The translations under genes and the position numbers were made by a program. Source: Frankia sp. AgB1.9 (lineage in GTDB: Bacteria; Actinomycetota; Actinomycetes; Frankiales; Frankiaceae). From it: 64,000 bases of DNA. This document shows positions 31,667 to 40,105 of the stretch, one piece after another (the stretch's first letter is position 1; each line of letters opens with the position of its first letter). Below the pieces are notes generated by a model. The model was not told the origin of the DNA. It worked only from the letters and a program-made list of their open reading frames with translations, and ran no database searches. Location of the stretch: assembly GCF_016786355.1 (NCBI RefSeq), contig NZ_JADWYX010000041.1, positions 1 to 64,000 on the forward strand, in the 5' to 3' direction.

Positions 31667-32812
31667 ATGCACATGACCGAGCACGAGGGAAGTCAGCTCC
31701 TGATTCGCGGGGTCCGCCTGGTCGACGGGCCCGCGCTCAGCCACCGAACGTCGGTCCTCGTCGACGGCGCGCGGATCGCCGCGATCGGCCCCGACCTGAG
31801 TACCGCGGGCCGCACGGTCGTCGACGGCGAGGACGGGGTCCTGCTGCCGGGCCTCATCGACGCCCATGTCCACCTGCACGGCGAGGAGAACCTCGAACAG
31901 CTGGTCCGCGCCGGGATCACCACCGCCCTGGACATGGGCTGCTGGCCGCGGGAGCTGGTCGACGAGCTGCGCGGCCGTCCCGGGCTCACCGACATCCGCA
32001 GCGCCGGAGTACCGGCCACCGCGCCGGGCTCGGCCCACAGCCACATTCCCGGCCGGCCCGACGCCGCGCTCGTCAGCGGCCCGGCGGACGCCGAGACCTT
32101 CGTGCGGGACCGGCTCGCCGAGGGCTCGGACTACCTCAAGCTGATCGCGGACGTGCCGGGGCTCGACCAGCCCACGCTCGACGCGCTCGTCAGCGCGGCG
32201 CGGCGGCAGGGCCAGCTGACGGTGGCCCACGCCGTCCGGTTGATCCCCTACCAGATGGCGCTGGCCGCGGGCGCCGACGTGATCACCCACGCTCCGCTGG
32301 ACGCCATCCTCGACGAGGCCACCGTCGCGGCCCTCGCCGCGCGGGGCCGCGTCGTGGTGCCGACGTTGACGATGATGGACGCCGTCGCCACCAGGTTCTT
32401 CGGCCACGGGGCTGACGGCGCCGACGGGGCGCGGGGTGATGCCGCCGCGCCGGCCGGGCCGGGCTACCACAACGCGCAGCGGTCGGTCGGCCTGCTGCAC
32501 CGGGCGGGGGTGCCGATCCTCGCCGGCACCGACGCCAACGCCACGGTCGGCGTCCCGGCCAACATCAGCCACGGGCCGAGCCTGCACCGCGAGCTCGAAC
32601 TGCTCGTGCGGGCCGGACTGTCCGCCGCTGCGGCGATCTCGGCCGCGACCTCGCTGCCGGCCAGGCACTTCGGGCTCTCCGACCGCGGGGCCATCCGGCC
32701 CGGCCTGCGGGCCGACCTCGTTCTGATCGGCGGCGACCCCCTCGCTGACATCACCGACAGCCGCCGCGTCGAGCGCGTGTGGTGTGCCGGCCTCCCCGCC
32801 ACGACCAGCTGA
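31667..32812 (+). CDS. Metal-dependent amidohydrolase (imidazolonepropionase-like)
   Basis: 381 residues. GVLLPGLIDAHVHLHGEENLEQLV holds the N-terminal HxH metal motif, YLKLIADVPG has the usual bridging-lysine region, LTVAHAVR and ADVITHAP supply two more histidines, and ILAGTDANA the final Asp. All ligands of a binuclear amidohydrolase are present. RPGLRADLVLIGGDPLADI is the C-terminal composite sandwich. It would hydrolyse an amide, lactam or related C-N bond. The ATG at 31667 (or 31673) follows the GntR operator by 37 bp, and the aldehyde dehydrogenase gene starts 9 bp downstream, so the two form an operon. Confidence 0.85.
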   Translation: MHMTEHEGSQLLIRGVRLVDGPALSHRTSVLVDGARIAAIGPDLSTAGRTVVDGEDGVLLPGLIDAHVHLHGEENLEQLVRAGITTALDMGCWPRELVDELRGRPGLTDIRSAGVPATAPGSAHSHIPGRPDAALVSGPADAETFVRDRLAEGSDYLKLIADVPGLDQPTLDALVSAARRQGQLTVAHAVRLIPYQMALAAGADVITHAPLDAILDEATVAALAARGRVVVPTLTMMDAVATRFFGHGADGADGARGDAAAPAGPGYHNAQRSVGLLHRAGVPILAGTDANATVGVPANISHGPSLHRELELLVRAGLSAAAAISAATSLPARHFGLSDRGAIRPGLRADLVLIGGDPLADITDSRRVERVWCAGLPATTS

Positions 32813-32821
32813 AGGACGACG

Positions 32822-34303
32822 ATGACCAGCCTCGACACACGCTCGGCGATCACCACGACCACGCACTTCATCAACGGGTCGTGGTCGCGGCCGGGTGGCC
32901 CGACGTTCCCGGACTACAACCCGTTCGACGACCAGGTCGTGGCCCGGATCGCCGCCGGCGGACCGGCCGAGGCCGAGGCCGCCGTCGCCGCCGCGCAGGC
33001 CGCCTTCCCCGGGTGGGCCGCGACGGCTCCGGCCGAGCGCCAGCGCCTGTTCCTCAAGGCCGCCGACATCACCGAACGGCGGCGCGCCGAGATCGTGCGC
33101 ATCCTGGCCGTCGAGTCGGGCTGCAGCGCCCCGTTCGCCCACTTCCAGGTGCAGTGGTCGGTGAACTTACTGCGGCAGGCGGCCAACTGGGGCTACCTGC
33201 CCGTCGGCGAGGTCCTGCCGAGCGACACCCCCGGCCGGTTCGCGATGGCGGTGCGCAAGCCGCTCGGCGTCGTCGCCGGCTTCACGCCCTGGAACGGCGC
33301 CTTCAACCTGGCCTGGCGCACCATCGCCCTGCCGATGGCCTTCGGGAACACCGTCGTCATCAAGCCCTCCGAGGAGGCGCCGGTCTCCGCCGGCCTGCTG
33401 CACGCCGAGATCGCGGCCGAGGCCGGTTTCCCCGCCGGTTCCCTGAACGTGGTCGTACACGCCCCCGGCGACGCCGCCGCGATCAGCGAGGTCTTCATGG
33501 CCAGCCCGGCCGTCCGCTGCATCAACTTCACCGGCTCCGCCTCGACCGCCCGGATCCTCGCCGAACGGGCCGGGCGGGCGCTCAAGCCGATCGTGCTGGA
33601 GCTGGGCGGCTACAACCCGATGATCGTGCTGGCCGACGCCGACCTGGCCCACGCCGTCGACGCGACGGTCTTCGGCGCCTTCTTCCACCAGGGGCAGATC
33701 TGCCTGTGCACCAGGAAGGTGCTGGTCGAACGGCCGATTCACGACGCGTTCCTCGACGCGCTCGCCGCCCGGACCGCCGCCCTCAGCTCCGGTGATCCCA
33801 CCGAGCCGAGCACGGTGATCGGGCCGCTGATCAACGACCGTGCGGTCAGGCAGGTCGCCGCGCGGGTCGAGGAGGCGATCGCCCGCGGCGCCCGGGTCGT
33901 CACCGGTGCCGCGTCCCACGGTCGCGTGTACGAGCCGACGATCCTGGCCGACGTCCCCCGCGACGCGGTGGTCGCCCTCGGCAGCGAGGAGACGTTCGGC
34001 CCGGTGCTCGTCGTCGAGGCGGTCGAGGACGCCGAGGAGGCCCTGGAGCGCGCGCAGGCCACCCCGTACGGGCTGAGCGCCGCGATCATGACCGGCGACC
34101 AGGACCGCGGCCTCGACCTGGCTCAGCGCTTCGACACCGGGATCGTCCATGTCAACGCGCCGACGCTGGTGGGAGAGCCGTCCCTGCCCAACGGCGGCGT
34201 GAAGGACAGTGGCTGGGGCCGCTCCGGGCACTACGCGCGGGAGGACTTCACCGAGATCCGGCTGACCACGCTCAACCGCGGGGCCGGCCGGTACCCGATC
34301 TGA
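32822..34303 (+). CDS. Aldehyde dehydrogenase (aromatic-aldehyde type)
   Basis: 493 residues, NAD(P)-dependent. Catalytic C294 lies in HHQGQIC-type context (FFHQGQICLC), general base E260 in VLELGG, oxyanion N158 in PWNGAF and cofactor-contact K181 in VIKPSEE. The ELGGYNPMIVLADADL and ICLCTRKVLVE stretches resemble benzaldehyde and vanillin dehydrogenases. It would turn an aldehyde into the acid that feeds the ring-cleavage enzymes of the divergent operon. Second gene of a two-gene operon. Confidence 0.88.
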   Translation: MTSLDTRSAITTTTHFINGSWSRPGGPTFPDYNPFDDQVVARIAAGGPAEAEAAVAAAQAAFPGWAATAPAERQRLFLKAADITERRRAEIVRILAVESGCSAPFAHFQVQWSVNLLRQAANWGYLPVGEVLPSDTPGRFAMAVRKPLGVVAGFTPWNGAFNLAWRTIALPMAFGNTVVIKPSEEAPVSAGLLHAEIAAEAGFPAGSLNVVVHAPGDAAAISEVFMASPAVRCINFTGSASTARILAERAGRALKPIVLELGGYNPMIVLADADLAHAVDATVFGAFFHQGQICLCTRKVLVERPIHDAFLDALAARTAALSSGDPTEPSTVIGPLINDRAVRQVAARVEEAIARGARVVTGAASHGRVYEPTILADVPRDAVVALGSEETFGPVLVVEAVEDAEEALERAQATPYGLSAAIMTGDQDRGLDLAQRFDTGIVHVNAPTLVGEPSLPNGGVKDSGWGRSGHYAREDFTEIRLTTLNRGAGRYPI

Positions 34304-34322
34304 GCCGGCCCCAGCCCGCGGG

Positions 34323-35273
34323 TCAGAGCCCGAGCACCCGTTCCGCGTTGCCGTGCGCGATCTTCTCCCGGTCGGCCGGGCTCAGCGGAGCGCTCCGCAG
34401 GAAGGCGGTGCCCCGCGCGCTGTCGGCGAACGGGTGGTCGACCGAGAACAGGATGCGGTCGGCGCCCAGCACCGTCAGCGCGCACTGCAGCGGGGCGACC
34501 GTCGTGTAGGCAGACGTGGTGATGTAGACGTTGCGCTGGGCGGTCTCGGCGACCGGCGTCCGCCCCTTGAGCAGCGGGCTGAGCATGTCGTCCGCCCTCG
34601 CCAGCGAGAACGGCAGGCCCTCCCCCATGTGCCCCACGATCACCTCCAGCGCGGGGTGCCGCTCGAACACCCCGGCGACGATCATCCGCAGGACGTGCAT
34701 GCCGCACTCGGCGTGCCAGCCCCAGCCCGCTGTCGAGAGCGCCGCGGCGAGGTCGGCGGGCAGCCCGGAGTAGTACGCGTCCTGGACGGCCGGCGGCGGC
34801 GGGGCCGGATGCAGGTAGATCGGCACACCGAGCCGCTCCGCGCACGCCAGGATCGGCTCCATCGACGGGTGGTCGAGGAAGACGCCGTTGGTCTGGCCGT
34901 GGATCATCGTCCCCACGAAGCCCAGCTCGTCGACCGCGCGGCGAAGCTCTACGACGGCCTGCTCCGGGGCCGAGATCGGCAGGGTGGCGAAGGCCCGGAA
35001 ACGGTCGGGATGCGCCTGGACGGTCGCCGCCATCCGGTCGTTGAGGGCCTGGGAGACGGCGACGGAGCTGGCCGGCTCGAGCTCCTGCACGATGTGCGCC
35101 AACGCCGAGAGCACCTGGAGGTCGACGCCGGCGTCGTCCATCGTCCTCAGCCGGCCCTCGCCCAGATCGTCGAGCTCGGCGGCCTTGCGGCCGGCGCGAC
35201 TGCCCAGGTCGAGCCCGGCGGCGGTGAGGATGTCGTGCGGGAAGGTGTGCTCTTCCAGAGCGATGATCTTCAC
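34323..35273 (-). CDS. ACMSD-like amidohydrolase, candidate aromatic-acid decarboxylase
   Basis: 316 residues from the GTG at 35273, with a GGGAG site; the longer open frame upstream is Arg-rich. The start VKIIALEEHTFP, YLHPAPPPPAV, VIVGHMGEGLPFSLAR and ILFSVDHPFAD are the PF04909 landmarks, and the ALEEH start is the one seen in gamma-resorcylate and 2,3-dihydroxybenzoate decarboxylases. This makes a zinc-dependent non-oxidative decarboxylation of a hydroxybenzoate plausible, with H and D ligands visible, though a lactonase is possible. It is transcribed alone, divergent from gntR and sharing its operator region. Confidence 0.8.
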   Translation of the reverse strand: MKIIALEEHTFPHDILTAAGLDLGSRAGRKAAELDDLGEGRLRTMDDAGVDLQVLSALAHIVQELEPASSVAVSQALNDRMAATVQAHPDRFRAFATLPISAPEQAVVELRRAVDELGFVGTMIHGQTNGVFLDHPSMEPILACAERLGVPIYLHPAPPPPAVQDAYYSGLPADLAAALSTAGWGWHAECGMHVLRMIVAGVFERHPALEVIVGHMGEGLPFSLARADDMLSPLLKGRTPVAETAQRNVYITTSAYTTVAPLQCALTVLGADRILFSVDHPFADSARGTAFLRSAPLSPADREKIAHGNAERVLGL

Positions 35274-35359
35274 AGTGCGCTCCCACCGGGCGTCGCGGCC
35301 CGCTTGTCGTCCATTCCGGCTGTCCCGAGGACAGAACGTGCACATCCGCCAGATTGATC

Positions 35360-35375
35360 GTTATATGTTATATCA
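35360..35375. promoter_or_regulatory. GntR-type operator, divergent promoter region 2
   Basis: GTTATATGTTATATCA shares its first 13 bases with the site at 31615, and its TGTTATATCA (35366-35375) differs from the perfect palindrome by one base. It is 87 bp upstream of the decarboxylase-like gene and 75 bp upstream of gntR. A second imperfect element, GATAT-N5-ATATC, lies at 35401-35415. Confidence 0.78.
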
Positions 35376-35449
35376 CTCGCAAGTCGAATCCGGGCCCCGG
35401 GATATAGTTGATATCGAGGCGTGGTCGGCTCACCGGAAGCGAGGCGTGG

Positions 35450-36160
35450 ATGGCATCTCCGGCGGAGGTCCGTCCCGTCGAGTCACGCACCGTCGGCGAC
35501 CTCGTCACCACCGAGCTGCGGCGCTCGATCCTGACCGGGGCGCTGCCTCCCGGTCAGAGCTTCTCGCTGCGCGAGCTCGCCAGCCGGCTCGACGTCAGCT
35601 TCATCCCGGTCCGCGAGGCGCTGCGGAACCTGGAGAGCGAGGGGCTGGTGGTGATCCGGCCCGGCCGCAGCGTCACCATCGCGCCGATCGACTTCGACGA
35701 CCTGCACGCCATCTACCGGCTGCGCCGGCTGCTCGAACCCGACCTCGCGCGCCGCTCCTGCACCCGGATCTCCGACGCGGAGCTGGACCGGCTGGAGCGC
35801 GACGCCGCCGACTTCGGTGACCCGGACCGGAGCATGGACGCGATCTACGACGCGCACCGCGACTTCCATCTCGCGCTGTTCGGGTCCGCCGCCACGGCCT
35901 GGGACATCCGGGTGCTGACCACCCTCTGGCGGGCCGCGGAGCGCTATATCCGCATCGGGTTCGGCCTGCTCGACCCGGACCCGGAGGAGCACCACCGCCG
36001 GCGGCACGCCCACGAGAGCCTGCTGAGCGTCTACCGGCGCCGGGACCCGGACGCGGCCGCCCGCGCCGTCGACGAGCACCTCGACCACAACGAGAAGATG
36101 GCCGGGGCAGCCCTCGGGACCGCCGCAGCGGGCCTCCAGGCCCGCGAGACGGCGGGCTGA
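35450..36160 (+). CDS. GntR-family regulator, FCD subfamily
   Basis: 236 residues from the ATG at 35450, with GGAAGCGAGG upstream. The winged HTH is VGDLVTTELRRSILTGALPPGQSFSLRELASRLDVSFIPVREALRNLESEGLVVIRPGRSVTIAPI (about 14-80); the FCD ligand domain follows with DLHAIYRLRRLLEPDLARRS, AHRDFHLALFGSA and HAHESLLSVYRRRDPDAAARAVDEHLDHNE, giving the Asp/His metal-ligand set of this class. FCD regulators bind organic acids with a metal. By position it should act at the palindromes at 31615, 35360 and 38589 and so control the whole 23036-38569 region, including itself. Confidence 0.87.
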   Translation: MASPAEVRPVESRTVGDLVTTELRRSILTGALPPGQSFSLRELASRLDVSFIPVREALRNLESEGLVVIRPGRSVTIAPIDFDDLHAIYRLRRLLEPDLARRSCTRISDAELDRLERDAADFGDPDRSMDAIYDAHRDFHLALFGSAATAWDIRVLTTLWRAAERYIRIGFGLLDPDPEEHHRRRHAHESLLSVYRRRDPDAAARAVDEHLDHNEKMAGAALGTAAAGLQARETAG

Positions 36161-36189
36161 GGCCCGTCCGCCGCTCCCGGAGCGGGACC

Positions 36190-36227
36190 CTGATGCCCGA
36201 GACCCGGCAGCGGGCCTCGGGCATCAG
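36190..36227. terminator. Strong bidirectional hairpin terminator
   Basis: CTGATGCCCGAG (36190-36201) pairs perfectly with CTCGGGCATCAG (36216-36227), and CCCG/CGGG inside the loop can extend the stem. It fills the 72-bp gap between the convergent gntR and TPP-enzyme genes and could end both transcripts. Confidence 0.8.
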
Positions 36228-36232
36228 CCGCA

Positions 36233-38569
36233 TCAGTCGACGAGGTCGAGGGCGACGCCCACGATCGAGTCGACGTCCAGGTGGTGATACCGGTAGACGT
36301 CGCCGAGGTCACCCGACTGGCCGAACCCGGTCACCCCGAGATGCGCGGACGGCACCCGGTTGACGCCGGCCAGGAAGGCCAGGGTGTGCGGATGGCCGTC
36401 CAGCACCGTCACCATCGGCACCGCCCGGTCGGACGGGAAGACGACCTCCAGGATCCACTCGGCCGCGTCACCCAGCCCGCGGCGGGCCTGCAGGGCCCGG
36501 AAGAGCAGGTCCGGGCTGGTCACGCAGACGACGTCCGCGCCGAAGCCGAGTGCGGCCAGCCGGTCAGCTGCGGCCAGCGTCTCGGTGACCAGGGGGCCCA
36601 TCGCGCACAGCGTCACCGCCGGCCGGTCGTGCCGGCGTAGCAGGTAGGCGCCGGCCACCACGTTGCGACGGCGGCGCTCGCGGGCGGCCGGGTCGCTCGG
36701 CACCGCGGCCAGCGACTGGTCGACGGAGCGCGTGGACAGGCGCAGGTAGGCCGACTGCCCGCCCGGCCGGCCCAGCTGGGCGAGCGCCGCGAGCAGCGTC
36801 CATTCCGCCTCGACGGCGAACGCCGGCTCGTAGCTGACGCAGCCCGGCTGCTCGAGGCCGATCGACGGAGTCTTGATCGACTGGTGCGCGCCGCCCTCCG
36901 GCGCGAGCGTGACCCCGGCCGGGGTGCCGACGAGGATCGACTGCCCGCCGGCGTAGATCCCGAACGACCACGGTTCCAGGGCGCGTTCCACGAACGGGTC
37001 GTAGAGCACCCCGATCGGCAGCAGCGGCTGCCCCCAGCGGCTCCAGGTGGCGCCGAGCTCGCCGATCGCGCCGACCAGGTTGGTCTCGGCGATCCCCAGC
37101 TCGACGTGCCGCCCGGTCGGCCGCTCCCGCCAGTGCAGGATCGTCTCGGCGTCGTCGGCGAACCAGTCGTCGCGCTCGGTGTCGGACCAGACCCCGACCT
37201 TGTTGACCCAGCCGCCGAGGTTGGTCGACGAGCTGACGTCGGGGCTGACGGTCACGATCCGCGCGCCCACGTCCGGAGCGGCCCGGTTCAGGTCGAGCAG
37301 CGTGCGCCCGAGCGCGGCCTGGGTGGTGGCGAGCCCGGTCGGCGTGTGACCGAGGTCCGTCGGCACCGCGGGCGGCGGCGACAGGGGCACCGGGTCGCGC
37401 GCGAGCCGCGCCGCGACCTGGGCGCACAGCCGGTCCTCGCGGCTTTCGGCCGGGAACCGCAGCCAGGGCCGGTCGGGGTCCGTGCCCACCCGGGCCGCGA
37501 GCGAGCGCAGCTGCTCGGCGTTGAGCAGCGCCGAGTGGTTCTGCGGATGACCCTCGGTGGCGAGCCCGTATCCCTTGATCGTGTAGGCGAAGATCACGGT
37601 CGGGCGCGTGTCGTCGATCCGGGCGAAGGCGTCGGCCAGCGCCCGATGGTCGTGGCCGCCCAGATTACGGACGGCGGCGTGCAGCTCGTCGTCGGCCACA
37701 CCGTCGAGCAGCCGGCGGACCGCTGCGCCGTCCGGGCCGGAGCCGGCGAGGCGGGTGCGCAGCTCACCGGGGCCGCAACGCAGCAGCCGCTGGTACTCGG
37801 GGTTCGGCATCGCGTCGAGGCGGGCGCGCAGCCGGTCACCGTCGGGCCGGCCGAACAGCGCCTCAAGCCGGCGGCCGTACTTGACCGACAGCACCTGCCA
37901 GCGGGCCGCCGCGAACATGCCCTGCAGCCGGTCGGCGCCGATGTTGGGCACCACCCGGTCGAGCGACTGGCGGTTGAGGTCGACGATCCACACGACCTCG
38001 CCCAGCTCGGCCACCATCGGGTCCAGGACCGCCTCCCAGCAGGCGCCTTCGTCGAGCTCGGCATCCCCGAGCAGCGAGTACTGCCGTCCGCCGGTCTCCC
38101 CCGCGCCGAAATGGCCCTCGACGTAGCGGCGGGCGAGCGCGGCCCAGATCGGGGCCGTCGCCCCGATGCCCACCGACCCGGTGGAGTAGTCCACCGGATC
38201 GGGGTCCTTCGTCCGGCTGGGATAGGCCTGCAGTCCGCCGAACTCGCGCAGCGTCGTCAGGGACGACGCGTCCAGCTGGCCGAGCAGGTAGTTGATCGCG
38301 TGCAGGACCGGCGAGGCGTGCGGCTTCACCGAGACCCGGTCCGCCGGCCGCAGCTGCTCGAACCAGAGCGACGTCATGATCGACACCATCGAGGCGCTCG
38401 ACGCCTGGTGGCCGCCGACCTTGAGGCCCGACGGGTTGGGCCGGACCCGGTTCGCGTGATCGATGATCGCGCTCGACAGCCACAGGACCCGGTCCTCGAT
38501 CGCGCGCAGCGGCTCACCTCGATCGTCGACTCCCGGCGGTAGGTCGACGCTCGTCGCGGTCATCGTCAC
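36233..38569 (-). CDS. AceE-like TPP-dependent enzyme (pyruvate dehydrogenase E1/transketolase superfamily)
   Basis: 778 residues from the GTG at 38569 (GGGAG 7 bases upstream); the ATG at 38563 is the alternative. The order resembles homodimeric pyruvate dehydrogenase E1: GGHQASSASMVSIMTSLWFEQL, KPHASPVLHAINYLLGQLD, then the TPP/Mg motif GDAELDE (about 170) with DLNRQSLD about 30 residues later. The pyrimidine-binding half has RHVELGIAETNLVGAIGELG and PLLPIGVLYDPFVERA. It is about 100 residues shorter than AceE, and no E2 or E3 gene is near, so acetyl transfer to lipoate is doubtful. It may decarboxylate or transfer ketol groups from the 2-oxo acid made by this pathway. Confidence 0.8.
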   Translation of the reverse strand: MTMTATSVDLPPGVDDRGEPLRAIEDRVLWLSSAIIDHANRVRPNPSGLKVGGHQASSASMVSIMTSLWFEQLRPADRVSVKPHASPVLHAINYLLGQLDASSLTTLREFGGLQAYPSRTKDPDPVDYSTGSVGIGATAPIWAALARRYVEGHFGAGETGGRQYSLLGDAELDEGACWEAVLDPMVAELGEVVWIVDLNRQSLDRVVPNIGADRLQGMFAAARWQVLSVKYGRRLEALFGRPDGDRLRARLDAMPNPEYQRLLRCGPGELRTRLAGSGPDGAAVRRLLDGVADDELHAAVRNLGGHDHRALADAFARIDDTRPTVIFAYTIKGYGLATEGHPQNHSALLNAEQLRSLAARVGTDPDRPWLRFPAESREDRLCAQVAARLARDPVPLSPPPAVPTDLGHTPTGLATTQAALGRTLLDLNRAAPDVGARIVTVSPDVSSSTNLGGWVNKVGVWSDTERDDWFADDAETILHWRERPTGRHVELGIAETNLVGAIGELGATWSRWGQPLLPIGVLYDPFVERALEPWSFGIYAGGQSILVGTPAGVTLAPEGGAHQSIKTPSIGLEQPGCVSYEPAFAVEAEWTLLAALAQLGRPGGQSAYLRLSTRSVDQSLAAVPSDPAARERRRRNVVAGAYLLRRHDRPAVTLCAMGPLVTETLAAADRLAALGFGADVVCVTSPDLLFRALQARRGLGDAAEWILEVVFPSDRAVPMVTVLDGHPHTLAFLAGVNRVPSAHLGVTGFGQSGDLGDVYRYHHLDVDSIVGVALDLVD

Positions 38570-38588
38570 GATCAACTCCCCGGCAAGG

Positions 38589-38598
38589 TGTTATAACA
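38589..38598. promoter_or_regulatory. GntR-type operator, promoter region 3
   Basis: TGTTATAACA, a perfect palindrome identical to 31621-31630, lies 20 bp upstream of the TPP-enzyme start. It links this gene to the ABC importer and amidohydrolase promoters. Confidence 0.78.
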
Positions 38599-38654
38599 GG
38601 CAATCTGCTGGGAATCAGACCTCTCAGAGGTCGATGTGCGCAACCTCGTCACGC

Positions 38655-38672
38655 AGCACTTATCATTGTGCT
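38655..38672. promoter_or_regulatory. Lrp/AsnC-like inverted repeat
   Basis: AGCAC-N8-GTGCT (38655-38672) has perfect 5-bp arms round an AT-rich centre TTATCATT, the form expected of an Lrp/AsnC site. It ends 38 bp before the ATG at 38710, so it could serve autoregulation of the Lrp-type gene. Confidence 0.55.
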
Positions 38673-38709
38673 CAACACGATCGAGCTATCACCGACTCCC
38701 CTGAGCAGA

Positions 38710-39189
38710 ATGCGAGCCACGCGGGTGGACGACACGGACGCGCGCCTCCTGCTCGCTCTCGCCGACGAGCCGCGCGCCACCGTGCTGTCCCTGGCCGACA
38801 CTGTCGGTCTGTCGCGCAACACCGTCCAGTCACGGCTGTCGCGGTTTGATCAACACGGGGTGCTGGCCAGCTTCGAGCGGCGCATCGAACCAGCGGCGCT
38901 TGGCTACCCGCTGAGTGCCTTCATCGTCGCCACGGTCACGCAACAGCTCCTCGACGAGGTGGCGGCGAGTCTCGCCGGCATTCCGGAGGTTCTGGAGGTC
39001 TTCGGGCTCAGCGGCGCGAAGGATCTGCTGGTGCGGGTCGCCGCCCGTGACGGCGACGACCTCTACCGGATCGCCGGGCAGATCCTGGCCACCCCAGGCG
39101 TGGAAAGAACCGAAACGTCGCTGGTCATGCGGCAGTTGGTGGACTACCGGGTGAGCCCGCTGCTGCGCCGCGAGATCCGTCCGTCGTGA
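38710..39189 (+). CDS. Lrp/AsnC-family regulator
   Basis: 159 residues from the ATG at 38710; a GTG at 38668 would add 14 residues and include the inverted repeat. HTH: VDDTDARLLLALADEPRATVLSLADTVGLSRNTVQSRLSRFDQHGVL. The RAM/effector domain includes LGYPLSAFIVATVTQQLLDEVAASLAGIPEVLEVFGLSGAKDLLVRVAARDGDDLYRIAGQILATPGVERTETSLVM. Such proteins sense amino or related acids as octamers. It is divergent from the TPP-enzyme gene and convergent with the enoyl-CoA hydratase operon; it may tune the TPP enzyme together with the GntR protein. Confidence 0.85.
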   Translation: MRATRVDDTDARLLLALADEPRATVLSLADTVGLSRNTVQSRLSRFDQHGVLASFERRIEPAALGYPLSAFIVATVTQQLLDEVAASLAGIPEVLEVFGLSGAKDLLVRVAARDGDDLYRIAGQILATPGVERTETSLVMRQLVDYRVSPLLRREIRPS

Positions 39190-39228
39190 CCCCTTGGCGG
39201 ATCGCCGCGCGGGTCCGGGCACGATCGG

Positions 39229-40044
39229 TCAGCTGCCGGTCCACCTGGGGGCCCGACGCTCGGCGAAGGCCCGCGGCCCCTCCTTCGCGTCGTCGGTCGT
39301 GAAGATCTCCTGCGCGATCCGCGCCTCGTTCCGGTACGCGTCGCCCAGGCCGAGCTTGAGGCCCTCCAGCACGCTGCGCTTCGTCGCCTGGACGGCCAGC
39401 GGAGCGTTCTTCGTTATCCGGGCGGCGTAGGCGAACGCGGTGTCCAGCAGCTCGGCCTCGGGGACGACCGCGTTCACGAGACCCATCTGGTGGGCCCGGG
39501 TGGCGTCGACCTGGTCGGCGCACAGCAGGAACTCCATCGCGTGGGCGAACGGCACCTGCCGGGGCAGGCGCACGGTCGTGCCGCCCCCGGCGAAGAGCCC
39601 GCGCGCCGGTTCGAGCACGCCGAAGGTGGCGTGCTCGCTGGCAATCCGGATGTCGATGCCCCCGAGCATCTCCATCCCGCCCGCGACGCAGGGGCCGTTC
39701 ACCGCGGCGACGATCGGCTTGTAGATCCTGGTGCCGCGCAGCACCGCGTCGGTGCCGTCGGTCAGGGAGTAGCCGCGGACCGAGTCGACGTCGCCGCTCT
39801 TGATCTTCTGGCTGAGCGCGGTGATCTCCGGGACGTAGGTCTTGAGATCGGCGCCCGCCATGAACGCCCGGCCCACCCCGGTGAAGATCGCGACCCAGGC
39901 CTCGTCGTCGGCGGCGAAGCGCTTCCAGGTCTCGGCGAGCTGGTGGAAGTGCTCCAGGTCGCAGGCGTTCTTCGCTTCCGGCCTGTCGAGCGTTATCAGC
40001 GCGACGTGCGGTGCGCGGGTGCCGACCTCGTAGTGAACGGGCAC
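39229..40044 (-). CDS. Enoyl-CoA hydratase/isomerase
   Basis: 271 residues. LITLDRPEAKNACDLEHFHQL is the crotonase N-terminus, GRAFMAGADLKTY and VNGPCVAGGMEMLGGIDIRIASEHATFGVLEPARGLFAGGGTTVRLPRQV the oxyanion loops; E of the LEPARG stretch lies at the catalytic-acid position. It would hydrate an unsaturated acyl-CoA. Last gene of the operon that begins with the P450 at 47498, 61 bp after the thiolase. ATG at 40044 follows AGGAGAAGG. Confidence 0.88.
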   Translation of the reverse strand: MPVHYEVGTRAPHVALITLDRPEAKNACDLEHFHQLAETWKRFAADDEAWVAIFTGVGRAFMAGADLKTYVPEITALSQKIKSGDVDSVRGYSLTDGTDAVLRGTRIYKPIVAAVNGPCVAGGMEMLGGIDIRIASEHATFGVLEPARGLFAGGGTTVRLPRQVPFAHAMEFLLCADQVDATRAHQMGLVNAVVPEAELLDTAFAYAARITKNAPLAVQATKRSVLEGLKLGLGDAYRNEARIAQEIFTTDDAKEGPRAFAERRAPRWTGS

Positions 40045-40105
40045 GAGCCTTCTCCTTCGAGGGTTGCGCGGACGAGGGTTGAGCGGAGATCAGGGGTGAA
40101 GATCG

